DNA of 6,536 nucleotides from Candidatus Hydrogenedentota bacterium (GCA_012965445.1 DTSJ01000473.1:1-6536), one strand, 5' to 3'. Shown: positions 1 to 6,438, numbered from the stretch's first letter. Numbers and translations are program-made. Notes: generated by a model not told the origin, from the sequence alone.

Positions 1-709
1 GAAGAAGATCCACAGCATGCACACCGTTCCGTACCAGCGAATCCATAAACTTTCCGAACGATCGGTTCTGAAGCCCTCCATGCCCGCTTTCGTATGCGGC
101 ACTGAACTCCTCAGGATAAACCATCGCCTTCGTAGGAACCGGCACCACAAGTAAATCGATTCCCCTTGCAGCAAGCCGATCCCGAAACTCCACGATCGCA
201 GCCAACGGATCACTTTCAACAGACTCCTTGGAAGCACGTGCATACATGACTTCAGGCTCCAAAAATCCCGGCCCGCTAACATATTCAATCGAAGGTCGAT
301 AAAACATCCAACCCTTCGTCCCAAGGTACATCTGCTCGTTCGGATCAACGCGATACTTCGTCAATGTTCGAGTTGTCCCGGGCAGAAGCTTCTGAATCAA
401 TCCGGCGTTTCGTTCTAGATCCCTCTCGTAGGCGTCCATCCCTTCGCCAAAACCATCCACCAGTTCCAATACCGCTGTCCCGCTCCGCAATGCCTCCACG
501 CTCGGCAATACGCGATCTACACGCGCGCTTTCGCCCAGCAACCCGTCCCCCGACTCGATGCGGTTCTGATAGAAAGGCACAGCGAAAATTGTAATCAGAA
601 AAACGCTGACCATGAACCACCGCACACCGGGCGAGACCCCGGTACTGCCGATCTCAATTCGCGCCTGCGCTTCCCGTGCCGTCTCGTTATGTGCGTCGCG
701 ATCTGTCAT
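1..709 (-). CDS. AlgJ/AlgX-like SGNH O-acetyltransferase, partial (C-terminus beyond left edge)
   Basis: Translating the minus strand from the ATG at 709-707 gives 236 open codons to the window edge. Residues 1-30 are polar and probably cytoplasmic, and a single membrane helix at about 31-47 (WFMVSVFLITIFAVPFY) anchors the rest in the periplasm. Two family signatures are visible: YLGTKGWMFYR at 128-138, the usual entry to the AlgJ/AlgX fold, and LVVPVPTKAMVYPEEF at 187-202, followed by GVHAVDLL at 229-236. The catalytic Asp-x-His and Ser of the SGNH fold normally lie further on, so they cannot be checked here. The family transfers acetyl groups, received through an MBOAT partner, to an exported polysaccharide. 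The gene starts 3 bases after the AlgI-like stop, with no clear ribosome site, so translational coupling is likely. AlgJ, AlgX or a related cellulose or capsule acetylase cannot be told apart. Confidence 0.85.
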   Translation of the reverse strand, partial: MTDRDAHNETAREAQARIEIGSTGVSPGVRWFMVSVFLITIFAVPFYQNRIESGDGLLGESARVDRVLPSVEALRSGTAVLELVDGFGEGMDAYERDLERNAGLIQKLLPGTTRTLTKYRVDPNEQMYLGTKGWMFYRPSIEYVSGPGFLEPEVMYARASKESVESDPLAAIVEFRDRLAARGIDLLVVPVPTKAMVYPEEFSAAYESGHGGLQNRSFGKFMDSLVRNGVHAVDLL

Positions 710-712
710 AGT

Positions 713-2170
713 CTAAAAAATAAAGTAAATGAACGGGTTGTATTCCTGAGTAACCATTACCGCAATGGCGAGATAGAAAACGCCGAAACACCACGCCGCC
801 TTCGCAAAATTGAGCCTCCGGGTGAAGTCCCACGTCTGCGGCATAAACCAGGCGAAAAAACCAGCAGTCAAGAACGCCGCATAGTAATACGACTGATGGA
901 TGATCGGATGGATCAGGCCTGCGCCCGGAAAACGTTCCCCCATCCCAACAAGATCAAGCAGGTAGGTCCCCGCTGCTGCAATGTTTTCTGATCGAAAGAA
1001 AACCCACGCGATAGAAGCGATCACAAAAGTAATCGCCACACGAAAAGGACCCGGCAGACGACGATAAAAACTTTCCTTGCCCTGCATCCGCTCGAAGGCC
1101 AGCATGCCCCCGTGAATCCCTCCCCAGGCCACAAAATTCCACGAAGCACCATGCCAAAGACCGCCCAGCAGCATCACCATCGCCAGATTCACATACGTCC
1201 GCCCGTCTCCTTTACGGTTCCCCCCCAGCGGTATATACAGGTAATCACGCAAAAAATGCGAAAGTGACATATGCCAGCGCTGCCAAAACTCTGTAATCGA
1301 TTTCGATTTATAGGGGGAATCAAAATTCTTCGGAAAAACGAAACCAAAAAACAAACCAAGCCCAATTGCCATATCGGAATACGCACTGAAATCAAAATAG
1401 ATCTGGAAACTATACGCGAACAAACCGTACCAGGCATCCAGAACATCTCGCCCGCCCGCGTCGAAACAAATATCCGCAATCTTCCCGCACGGGTTCGCGA
1501 TCAATATCTTTTTCGCCATACCCAGGCAAAAAAACGCCACCCCGCGCGCGAACTTTTCCGACGTATGTGCACGATCCTGCAGCTGGTTTGCCACCTCATG
1601 AAACCGGACTATCGGGCCTGCCACTAGTTGCGGAAACATCGTCACATAACAGGAAAAATCCGTAAAATTCCGTACTGCTCGGGCATGACCGCGATACACA
1701 TCAATTGAGTAACTCATCGACTGGAACGTATAAAAACTGATACCAAGCGGCAGCGTCACCCGAAAAAAAGTGTCCCATTGAAGATGCCCAAGCCCAACCG
1801 TCTCCACTAGCGCATTGTAGTTTTCAACACCGAAGTTGAAGTACTTGAAAAATCCCAGCAAAGACAGATTGCTTGCGATGGAAACAAACAGGGCCGCCCG
1901 CTGCGAACGAGACCGCCCCGTTCCAGGCACCAACGCCTCCCGGTTCACACCCTTGTTCTGCCCCGCTCCCCACGCAATAACCAGTCCGCAAACAAAGTCA
2001 ATCGTCGTAGACAAAAACATAAGGAAAACGAACGCTGGATTCGCCCACCCGTAGAACAGATAGCTCATCAACGTCAGAAGGACGTGTTTAGCGCGACGGG
2101 GTACGGCGTAATAAACCAGCAGCACGAGAGGAAGAAAGTAGAACAGAAAAATATACGAACTGAACACCAT
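713..2170 (-). CDS. algI: MBOAT-family O-acyltransferase, AlgI-like
   Basis: This is a 485-residue polytopic inner-membrane protein, the usual length of AlgI. The start MVFSSYIFLFYFLPLVLL is typical of the family. Conserved blocks follow in order: PLGISFYTFQSMSYSIDVYRG at 141-161 (read as two parts), FPQLVAGPIVR at 179-189, FDFSAYSDMAIGLG near 259-272, FWQRWHMSLSHFLRDYLYIPLGG at about 295-317, and GGLWHGASWNFVAWGGIHG at about 336-354. His300 and His340 match the two conserved MBOAT histidines, the second being the presumed catalytic one. The C-terminus NPFIYFIF is also family-typical. By homology it passes acetyl groups from a cytoplasmic donor through the membrane to a periplasmic acetyltransferase, and the next gene downstream fits that role. 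The symbol is family-level: DltB and cellulose or peptidoglycan acetylation relatives exist, but the AlgJ/AlgX-like neighbour favours exopolysaccharide acetylation. A -10 box lies 43 bases upstream; no strong ribosome site is seen, only GGGG shortly before the start. Confidence 0.93.
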   Translation of the reverse strand: MVFSSYIFLFYFLPLVLLVYYAVPRRAKHVLLTLMSYLFYGWANPAFVFLMFLSTTIDFVCGLVIAWGAGQNKGVNREALVPGTGRSRSQRAALFVSIASNLSLLGFFKYFNFGVENYNALVETVGLGHLQWDTFFRVTLPLGISFYTFQSMSYSIDVYRGHARAVRNFTDFSCYVTMFPQLVAGPIVRFHEVANQLQDRAHTSEKFARGVAFFCLGMAKKILIANPCGKIADICFDAGGRDVLDAWYGLFAYSFQIYFDFSAYSDMAIGLGLFFGFVFPKNFDSPYKSKSITEFWQRWHMSLSHFLRDYLYIPLGGNRKGDGRTYVNLAMVMLLGGLWHGASWNFVAWGGIHGGMLAFERMQGKESFYRRLPGPFRVAITFVIASIAWVFFRSENIAAAGTYLLDLVGMGERFPGAGLIHPIIHQSYYYAAFLTAGFFAWFMPQTWDFTRRLNFAKAAWCFGVFYLAIAVMVTQEYNPFIYFIF

Positions 2171-2212
2171 GTCTTCGACCCCGCAACACCAAACGCGACA
2201 ACAATCTGCTCG

Positions 2213-2218
2213 ATTATA
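2213..2218 (-). promoter_or_regulatory. Putative -10 box (TATAAT) for the O-acetylation genes
   Basis: The minus strand reads a perfect TATAAT from 2218 to 2213. Transcription would start near 2206, giving a leader of about 36 bases before the AlgI-like ATG at 2170. No good -35 hexamer sits at the normal distance (the 17-base position reads GTGATT), so the promoter may be weak or need an activator. It suggests the two acetylation genes can be transcribed independently of the ATPase. Confidence 0.45.
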
Positions 2219-2253
2219 GTGAAATGCAGATCAAAAATCACTCAGGGATCGTT

Positions 2254-2343
2254 CTACAATAAAATCTCTTTCAGCATTTCTTTGATGTCCGCCGTATCGT
2301 ACGGCTTTTGAATAAATCCGGCGATGCCCTTACCCTTCAACAT
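2254..2343 (-). pseudogene. Remnant of a response-regulator receiver (REC) domain, C-terminal end only
   Basis: A short reading frame from the ATG at 2343 to TAG at 2256-2254 encodes 29 residues. It contains KGKGIAGFIQKPYDTADI followed by KEMLKEILL, which is the end of a CheY-like receiver domain: beta5 with the invariant Lys-Pro-Tyr and then the final amphipathic helix. Such an ending is common in hybrid histidine kinases and stand-alone response regulators. The phospho-accepting Asp and everything before the last strand are missing, because the ATPase gene occupies the DNA upstream. The frame overlaps the last 14 bases of the ATPase gene, whose TAA stop is read within the Gly-Lys-Gly codons of the remnant. 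I infer a recombination or insertion junction near 2343-2350. It is most likely a dead fragment; a functional 29-residue peptide is possible but unlikely. Confidence 0.75.
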
Positions 2344-4507
2344 TGTGCAACAGACGTAATCCGTTAAAGATCACCAGAAGCGATGCCCCCATATCCGCCG
2401 CGATAGCCATCCACAAGGTCGCCATACCCCCAAAGGCCAGCACGATAAAAAACAACTTCAATCCCAGAGCAAACGCGACATTCTGCTTAATGACCCGCAT
2501 AGTACGCCTGGAATGACGAATCAACCAGGGTATTTTCAACAAATCATCCGACATAAGCGCCGCATCCGCTGTCTCAACCGCCGCATCAGACCCTATCGCA
2601 CCCATCGCTATCCCCATGCTCGAAGCCGCCATCGCCGGCGCATCATTGATCCCGTCTCCAATCATCGCTACCGTACCGTATTCATCAACCAGCGCACAGA
2701 TCGCAGCGACCTTCTCCTCAGGCATCAGTTCCGAACGCACATCCTCAATCCCCACCGAATCTCCCACAACCTGCGCCGTCCGTTTATTGTCTCCAGTCAG
2801 CATCACCAATTCGTGAAGCCCCAATTCATCGAACGCGCGAACCATTTCCCCGGCGTCTTCCCGAATTCCGTCGGAGACGCTAATCAAACCGCATACATGC
2901 TCATCGTTTCCTATAGCGACCACTGTGTTTCCCGTTTCCTCAAGACGCAACGCCTCGCGGTGGCAGGCATCGGACTCCACACCCCGATCATGCATATACC
3001 GATGACTCCCGATCCAAAACTCCTTGTCCCCGTACGTGCCCTGTGCACCCTGTCCCGGTATGACGTTGAACCGCGTACTCTCCTCAATCGGGATTCCCTG
3101 TTCACGTGCCGCACTCAAAACCGCCAATGCTATTGGATGATCCGAATGAGTTTCAAGAGATGCCGCACGCGCAAGCAACTCCTCGCGCGTATGGCTGTTC
3201 CATGCGACGATTTCCTGGACCGCGACCCGACCCTCTGTAAGCGTTCCTGTCTTGTCGAAAGCAATCGCTTTAAGACGGGACGGCAGTTCCAGGTATTTCC
3301 CTCCCTTGATCAGAATTCCGTTTCGGGCCGCCGTACTTAGACCAGAAACAATGCTGATCGGCGTAGAAATCACCAATGCACACGGACATGCAATCACAAG
3401 AAGTACCAGTCCCTGATAAATACCAGAATTCCAGGCTCCTCCAGTTGCCAACGGAACAACGACCATCGTAAGCAATGACAGCACCATCATTGCAGGCGTA
3501 TACACGCGCGCAAACCGCTCTACCCATTGCTCACTGTCCGAGCGTTTGGACTGGGCCTCCTCAATCAGTTTCAGCATACGCCCAAGCGTCGAATGCTCGA
3601 CCGTCTTGGTCACTCGTATCTCAAGCAAACCCTCGCCGTTCACAGATCCCGCATACACCTCCTCTCCCACATCCTTCGCGACCGGAACTGACTCGCCCGT
3701 AATTGGAGCCTGGTTCACGTATGACTCCCCCACTTCCACAAAACCATCCAATGGAATCCGCTCTCCAGGCCGAACTTGGATCAACGTACCTGTACCCACA
3801 TCCTGGACGCGACGCTCTTCAAAAACTTTATCATGAGTGCAATACGCACGGGCAACATCCGGTGCAGAATCCAGCAATGTCGAGATAGAACGACGTGCAC
3901 GACCAACGCTCCAGCTCTCCAGCACCAGCGCAAACGAAAAAAGAAACGCGACCGTCGCCCCTTCCATCCACTCGCCAATAGCCAGCGCACCGACACACGC
4001 TGTCGTCATCAACACATTCATGTCCGCGCGGAATCCCCGAATCGCATACCATGCCTTCGGCGCGACGAACCAGTACGTCGAAAAAATCGACAGACCATAC
4101 ACAAACTGTGTCAATACAGGATAACTATGCCCCTCCTCGTGCCGCCCCAAGGCGTCCCACAAGGAATGCTCAACACCGTGCCACATGAATCCGACAACTA
4201 AAAGTACGGCACTCGAAACACAGCACACCAATCGTCCATGTAGGCTCCAGAAACCCTCTGTCTCCCCCCGACTCTCAACATACCTGCTCCACGGTATCGC
4301 CTCCATCCCGGTTTTCGCCACAGCACGAACCACCTCGGACTCAACAATTTCCTGACCATTGCGCGAAACACGTAATTTCCCGTTGATCAGATCAAAGGAA
4401 AGTAACGCTTCATCCCCCACAAGCGGTGTCAGAACCGCCTTGAGCGCTGTAACCTCCTCAGCGCAGTCCAAACCTCGAATCTTATATACTTGTTCCGCCA
4501 AATCCAT
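2330..4507 (-). CDS. zntA: P1B-type heavy-metal ATPase (Zn/Cd/Pb exporter, ZntA/CadA-like)
   Basis: This 725-residue pump, of normal length for the family, uses ATP to drive divalent soft-metal ions out of the cytoplasm. An N-terminal HMA metal-binding domain (about 5-70) carries GLDCAEEV at 12-19. Helices begin near residue 92. The actuator motif TGES is at 270-273, the membrane CPC metal site at 374-376 and the phosphorylation motif DKTGTLT at 418-424 (Asp418). The nucleotide-binding His-Pro is at 457-458, TGDN at 571-574 and GDGINDAP at 617-624. Lys684 in helix 7 and Asp705 in helix 8 match the pair that marks the Zn/Cd/Pb subgroup (Lys693 and Asp714 in E. coli ZntA). An in-frame stop just upstream limits the start to ATG 4507. 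Its stop lies inside a receiver-domain remnant, so the last few residues (about VEG) may be acquired sequence. The symbol is family-level; which metal is preferred cannot be read off. A palindrome over its promoter suggests metal-responsive repression. Confidence 0.94.
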   Translation of the reverse strand: MDLAEQVYKIRGLDCAEEVTALKAVLTPLVGDEALLSFDLINGKLRVSRNGQEIVESEVVRAVAKTGMEAIPWSRYVESRGETEGFWSLHGRLVCCVSSAVLLVVGFMWHGVEHSLWDALGRHEEGHSYPVLTQFVYGLSIFSTYWFVAPKAWYAIRGFRADMNVLMTTACVGALAIGEWMEGATVAFLFSFALVLESWSVGRARRSISTLLDSAPDVARAYCTHDKVFEERRVQDVGTGTLIQVRPGERIPLDGFVEVGESYVNQAPITGESVPVAKDVGEEVYAGSVNGEGLLEIRVTKTVEHSTLGRMLKLIEEAQSKRSDSEQWVERFARVYTPAMMVLSLLTMVVVPLATGGAWNSGIYQGLVLLVIACPCALVISTPISIVSGLSTAARNGILIKGGKYLELPSRLKAIAFDKTGTLTEGRVAVQEIVAWNSHTREELLARAASLETHSDHPIALAVLSAAREQGIPIEESTRFNVIPGQGAQGTYGDKEFWIGSHRYMHDRGVESDACHREALRLEETGNTVVAIGNDEHVCGLISVSDGIREDAGEMVRAFDELGLHELVMLTGDNKRTAQVVGDSVGIEDVRSELMPEEKVAAICALVDEYGTVAMIGDGINDAPAMAASSMGIAMGAIGSDAAVETADAALMSDDLLKIPWLIRHSRRTMRVIKQNVAFALGLKLFFIVLAFGGMATLWMAIAADMGASLLVIFNGLRLLHNVEG

Positions 4508-4513
4508 ATCGAT

Positions 4514-4542
4514 ACTATATCCTTATTGATACAGTATATCAA
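4514..4542 (-). promoter_or_regulatory. Putative ATPase promoter: TTGATA, 17-base spacer, TATAGT
   Basis: On the minus strand a -35-like TTGATA (4542-4537) and a -10-like TATAGT (4519-4514) are separated by exactly 17 bases. The predicted transcription start falls at or within a base or two of the ATG at 4507, which would make the message leaderless. An AAGGA ribosome-site-like string at 4524-4520 lies 12 bases before the ATG, rather far, and would only be used if transcription began further upstream. The palindrome at 4522-4546 covers the -35 box and spacer. Confidence 0.5.
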
Positions 4543-4546
4543 TAAG
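4522..4546. promoter_or_regulatory. Operator-like palindrome in the ATPase/cyclase divergent region
   Basis: CTTATTGATA (4522-4531) and TATCAATAAG (4537-4546) are perfect 10-base inverted arms around the spacer CAGTA. A smaller related palindrome, GATA-CTA-TATC (4511-4521), sits next to it, with its centre 18 bases away and over the ATPase -10 box. Placement over the -35 box and spacer of the ATPase promoter suits a dimeric repressor. ArsR/SmtB-type metal sensors often control such ATPases from sites like this, but the sequence does not identify the protein, and no regulator gene is in the window. Confidence 0.6.
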
Positions 4547-4591
4547 TAATCCCGATCCTTCCGTCAATTGCGATGTGCTATGACATAATAT

Positions 4592-4619
4592 TTTACATAA
4601 AGGGTTTTTTTAGTATAAT
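4592..4619 (+). promoter_or_regulatory. Putative sigma70-type promoter for the diguanylate cyclase
   Basis: TTTACA (4592-4597, five of six matches to TTGACA) and a perfect TATAAT (4614-4619) are separated by 16 bases. Transcription would begin near 4626, leaving a leader of about 52 bases before the preferred TTG start at 4678. This is the best-looking promoter in the window. Confidence 0.6.
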
Positions 4620-4667
4620 TCTAGTCGGCACACTTACCTCGTAGCCCTGACCATGTCCACCTCATGT

Positions 4668-4671
4668 GAGG
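4668..4671 (+). promoter_or_regulatory. Ribosome binding site that decides a TTG start
   Basis: GAGG at 4668-4671, within TGAGG, lies 6 bases before TTG 4678, a normal spacing. No comparable site precedes the upstream in-frame GTG at 4666. Starting at TTG also gives MKILIVEDE, the usual N-terminus of a receiver domain. Confidence 0.6.
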
Positions 4672-4677
4672 CCCATA

Positions 4678-5616
4678 TTGAAAATTCTGATCGTTGAAGA
4701 CGAACCGACTGCCCGGGACTCCCTCAGAATACTGCTGGAGAAGTCAAGATACGATGTCATCGCCACCAGCGACCGCATCGAAGCACTGGAATACCTCAAT
4801 CGGGACGACGAACCCGCCCAGCTTATCGTTGCTAACTGGATGATGCCTGGGACGGATGGGATCGAGCTGTGCAAAAGTATTCGCGAAGACCAAACCCTCC
4901 CATACTGTTTCATCATTCTACTCAGTATACGTACTAACAGTGAAGATATCATCCGCGGGCTTGACGCAGGGGCCGACGACTACTTGATGAAGCCATACAA
5001 CCCCGACGTACTCCGATCCCGAATTCTCGCAGGCACCCGTATCCTCCGACTCCAGCGCGAGCTCGAATCAGCCAATCAGCGACTACGGATTATGGCATCC
5101 ACCGACGGCCTGACGTCCCTGCTGAACCGGAATGCAATCATGGGCGTACTCAATGACGAAGTCGCCCGTGCTCAGCGCGACGGAACGACCATGGCCGTCG
5201 TCATGTCCGACATCGACCACTTCAAAAAAGTAAACGACGTTCACGGCCATATCGCCGGAGACCACGTCCTTACTGAATACTCCGGTCGAATTACAGCCGG
5301 GCTTCGTACCTATGACTCGGTCGGACGATACGGCGGCGAAGAATTCCTCATTATCATGCCCAACATTCCCGCAGAAGGTGCCAAAGACGTGGTCGAACGC
5401 CTGCGCTACAACGTAGAATCCACACAATTCCATGCCGACAGTCAAAAATTGACCATTACTTCCAGCTTCGGGATCGCCTGGGGACACCCCAAAGACTTCG
5501 GCAATCAGAACGACTTCATACGTACCGCCGATAACATGATGTATCAAGCCAAAAACCAAGGCCGAAACTGCGTCCGATTCTCTGGTCTCCCCGCGGAGGC
5601 TGATTCAGCCACCTAG
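4678..5616 (+). CDS. Diguanylate cyclase response regulator (REC-GGDEF), receiver Asp replaced by Asn
   Basis: With the TTG start the protein has 312 residues (316 if GTG 4666 is used) and no membrane segment, so it is cytoplasmic. Residues 1-118 form a receiver domain: acidic pocket Glu7-Asp8, the switch-region Ser83 and Lys105-Pro106. At the phosphorylation site the sequence reads LIVANWMMPGTDG, so residue 53 is Asn instead of Asp. A probable coiled-coil helix (about 119-140) leads to a GGDEF domain that starts at STDGLTSLLNR (141-151). The domain has DIDHFKKVND at 178-187, GD at 194-195, and the active-site GGEEF at 219-223. It also has an inhibitory I-site RTYD at 210-213, correctly spaced. 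It should make cyclic di-GMP from two GTP and be product-inhibited. The output half looks intact while the input half is probably not switched by normal phosphorylation. The small membrane-protein gene follows after 71 bases and may be co-transcribed. Confidence 0.93.
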   Translation: MKILIVEDEPTARDSLRILLEKSRYDVIATSDRIEALEYLNRDDEPAQLIVANWMMPGTDGIELCKSIREDQTLPYCFIILLSIRTNSEDIIRGLDAGADDYLMKPYNPDVLRSRILAGTRILRLQRELESANQRLRIMASTDGLTSLLNRNAIMGVLNDEVARAQRDGTTMAVVMSDIDHFKKVNDVHGHIAGDHVLTEYSGRITAGLRTYDSVGRYGGEEFLIIMPNIPAEGAKDVVERLRYNVESTQFHADSQKLTITSSFGIAWGHPKDFGNQNDFIRTADNMMYQAKNQGRNCVRFSGLPAEADSAT

Positions 5617-5687
5617 CGCGTCTCCTCGTACCCGTGAAACCTCCAGCCGCCATAGCCAGTCCAAACCACTAGAAAAAGGGGAATGCC

Positions 5688-6050
5688 ATGTCCTATCTGC
5701 GCGAAGAAGCCGATTCAGATGTCACCTTCTGGGCAATGATGTGCCACCTAAGCTCATTCGCCGGAATAGTTTGCCCGATCCCTTTCATCAACGTACTTGC
5801 ACCTCTCATCGTCTGGATGGTAAAACGCGACGAACACCCGTTCATCGACGACAACGGTCGCGAAGTAATCAGTTTCCAGATCAGCTTGGCCATCTACACC
5901 TTCGTCGCAGGAATACTCTGCATCATTCTGATTGGAATTCCCATGTTGTTGGTGCTATGGATCGTAAACATCGTCGCAACGATAAAAGCGGCGCTTCGAG
6001 CGCGCGATGGCTACTTCTACGAATACCCCGTGGCCATCCGTTTTCTATGA
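5688..6050 (+). CDS. DUF4870 (Tic20-like) small membrane protein
   Basis: This 120-residue protein starts at ATG 5688 behind a good ribosome site (AAGGGGAA, about 3-6 bases upstream). It shows the DUF4870 pattern: a Trp-x-x-x-x-His-Leu-Ser block near the start (WAMMCHLSSFAG, 15-26), then NVLAPLIVWMVKRDEHPFID (35-54), NGREVISFQISLAIY (56-70), and a C-terminal AALRARDGYFYEYPVAIRFL (101-120) equivalent to the family's A-x-x-G-x-x-YxYP ending. Hydrophobic stretches at about 22-46, 62-83 and 84-100 suggest three or four membrane passes. The biochemical function of the family is unknown. It lies 71 bases behind the cyclase on the same strand with no terminator between, so shared transcription is plausible, but a functional link to cyclic di-GMP is only inferred from position. 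Confidence 0.88.
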   Translation: MSYLREEADSDVTFWAMMCHLSSFAGIVCPIPFINVLAPLIVWMVKRDEHPFIDDNGREVISFQISLAIYTFVAGILCIILIGIPMLLVLWIVNIVATIKAALRARDGYFYEYPVAIRFL

Positions 6051-6054
6051 TTTC

Positions 6055-6195
6055 GTATTCCTGTTGTCCCAATTCGCTTCTAAAACCCCCTCATAACTCT
6101 GCCCAACCTTGCCCTTTTTCTCTCTAACTTCTCGTCAACCCTGACCTAACTTTGCTCATCTTTGAACTAACCTTTTCGTTTTTCCACTTCATTTT
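6055..6195 (+). terminator. Probable Rho-dependent terminator region (C-rich, G-poor)
   Basis: Directly after the DUF4870 stop the plus strand becomes rich in C and T and very poor in G. By hand count, 6081-6150 holds 29 C and only 4 G, and 6051-6190 holds about 49 C and 11 G. YC dinucleotides recur throughout, and I see no stable hairpin with a T-run. This is the composition of Rho loading (rut) sites and would explain how the cyclase/DUF4870 transcript ends without an intrinsic terminator. Confidence 0.5.
6094..6174 (+). repeat. Degenerate YAACYYT motif at about helical-turn spacing
   Basis: The heptamer YAAC(C/T)YT or a close variant begins at 6094, 6104, 6125, 6136, 6147 and 6168. Intervals are 10, 21, 11, 11 and 21 bases, that is one or two turns of DNA. 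A weaker copy (CATCTTT) fills the gap at 6157. It could be a simple outcome of the C-rich composition, phased Rho contacts, or tandem binding sites of an OmpR/PhoB-type regulator, which commonly bind 11-base direct repeats. Confidence 0.35.
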
Positions 6196-6402
6196 CTTGC
6201 GTTTCGGGCGAATCGACTGGACTTGAGCGCAAAATTGGTGCGAATTCGACGATTTCCTCTGCAACATTAGACTCAACGATGCCGAACCTGGCGGGTACGT
6301 CTTGTATAGCGATTGGATTTTCCGTAGATCGTTTAGCCGTTCTTCACCCGTTTTAGAACTTTTAACTACTCTAAACCGTCCGTTCGCTTCAGAAACATCC
6401 CC
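6196..6402. other. Non-coding stretch with no convincing gene
   Basis: I see no reading frame with a plausible start, ribosome site or recognisable protein on either strand. Minor items only: a repeated GCGAAT(T)CGAC string near 6208 and 6240, and a weak inverted repeat CGTTTTAGA (6349-6357) with TCTAAACCG (6370-6378), one mismatch and a 12-base loop. The interval probably holds the upstream control region of the gene beginning near 6493. Confidence 0.5.
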
Positions 6403-6414
6403 TATATATATAAA
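6388..6414 (+). promoter_or_regulatory. Possible promoter with TATATATATAAA tract
   Basis: A 12-base alternating AT tract (6403-6414) ends in TATAAA (6409-6414), a reasonable -10. The nearest -35-like string is TTCAGA (6388-6393), four of six matches, but the spacer is only 15 bases. Transcription would start near 6421, placing the structured segment 6439-6499 in the leader. Confidence 0.3.
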
Positions 6415-6438
6415 CTGGCATGTTGCACTAGAAATCCG

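Noticed and set aside
2291..2309. Perfect inverted repeat GCCGTA-TCG-TACGGC followed by TTTT, like a plus-strand intrinsic terminator
   Set aside because: It is formed by the codons of the receiver remnant around Lys-Pro-Tyr-Asp-Thr-Ala. No plus-strand gene precedes it, the T-run is only four long, and on the minus strand no T-run follows.
2513..3340. Long plus-strand open frame (275 codons) opposite the ATPase
   Set aside because: It is the antisense shadow of a well-defined P-type ATPase. It is rich in Arg, His and Pro, with no recognisable domain and no ribosome site.
4653..4697. Possible 14-codon leader peptide MSTSCEAHIENSDR overlapping the cyclase start
   Set aside because: There is no ribosome site before ATG 4653 and no attenuator-like features; overlap with the real start is likely chance.
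5083..5559. Minus-strand open frame (158 codons) opposite the cyclase
   Set aside because: It lies wholly within the GGDEF coding region on the other strand and has no family resemblance.
6349..6378. Inverted repeat CGTTTTAGA / TCTAAACCG
   Set aside because: One mismatch, AT-rich stem and a 12-base loop with no T-run; too weak to call a terminator or operator.
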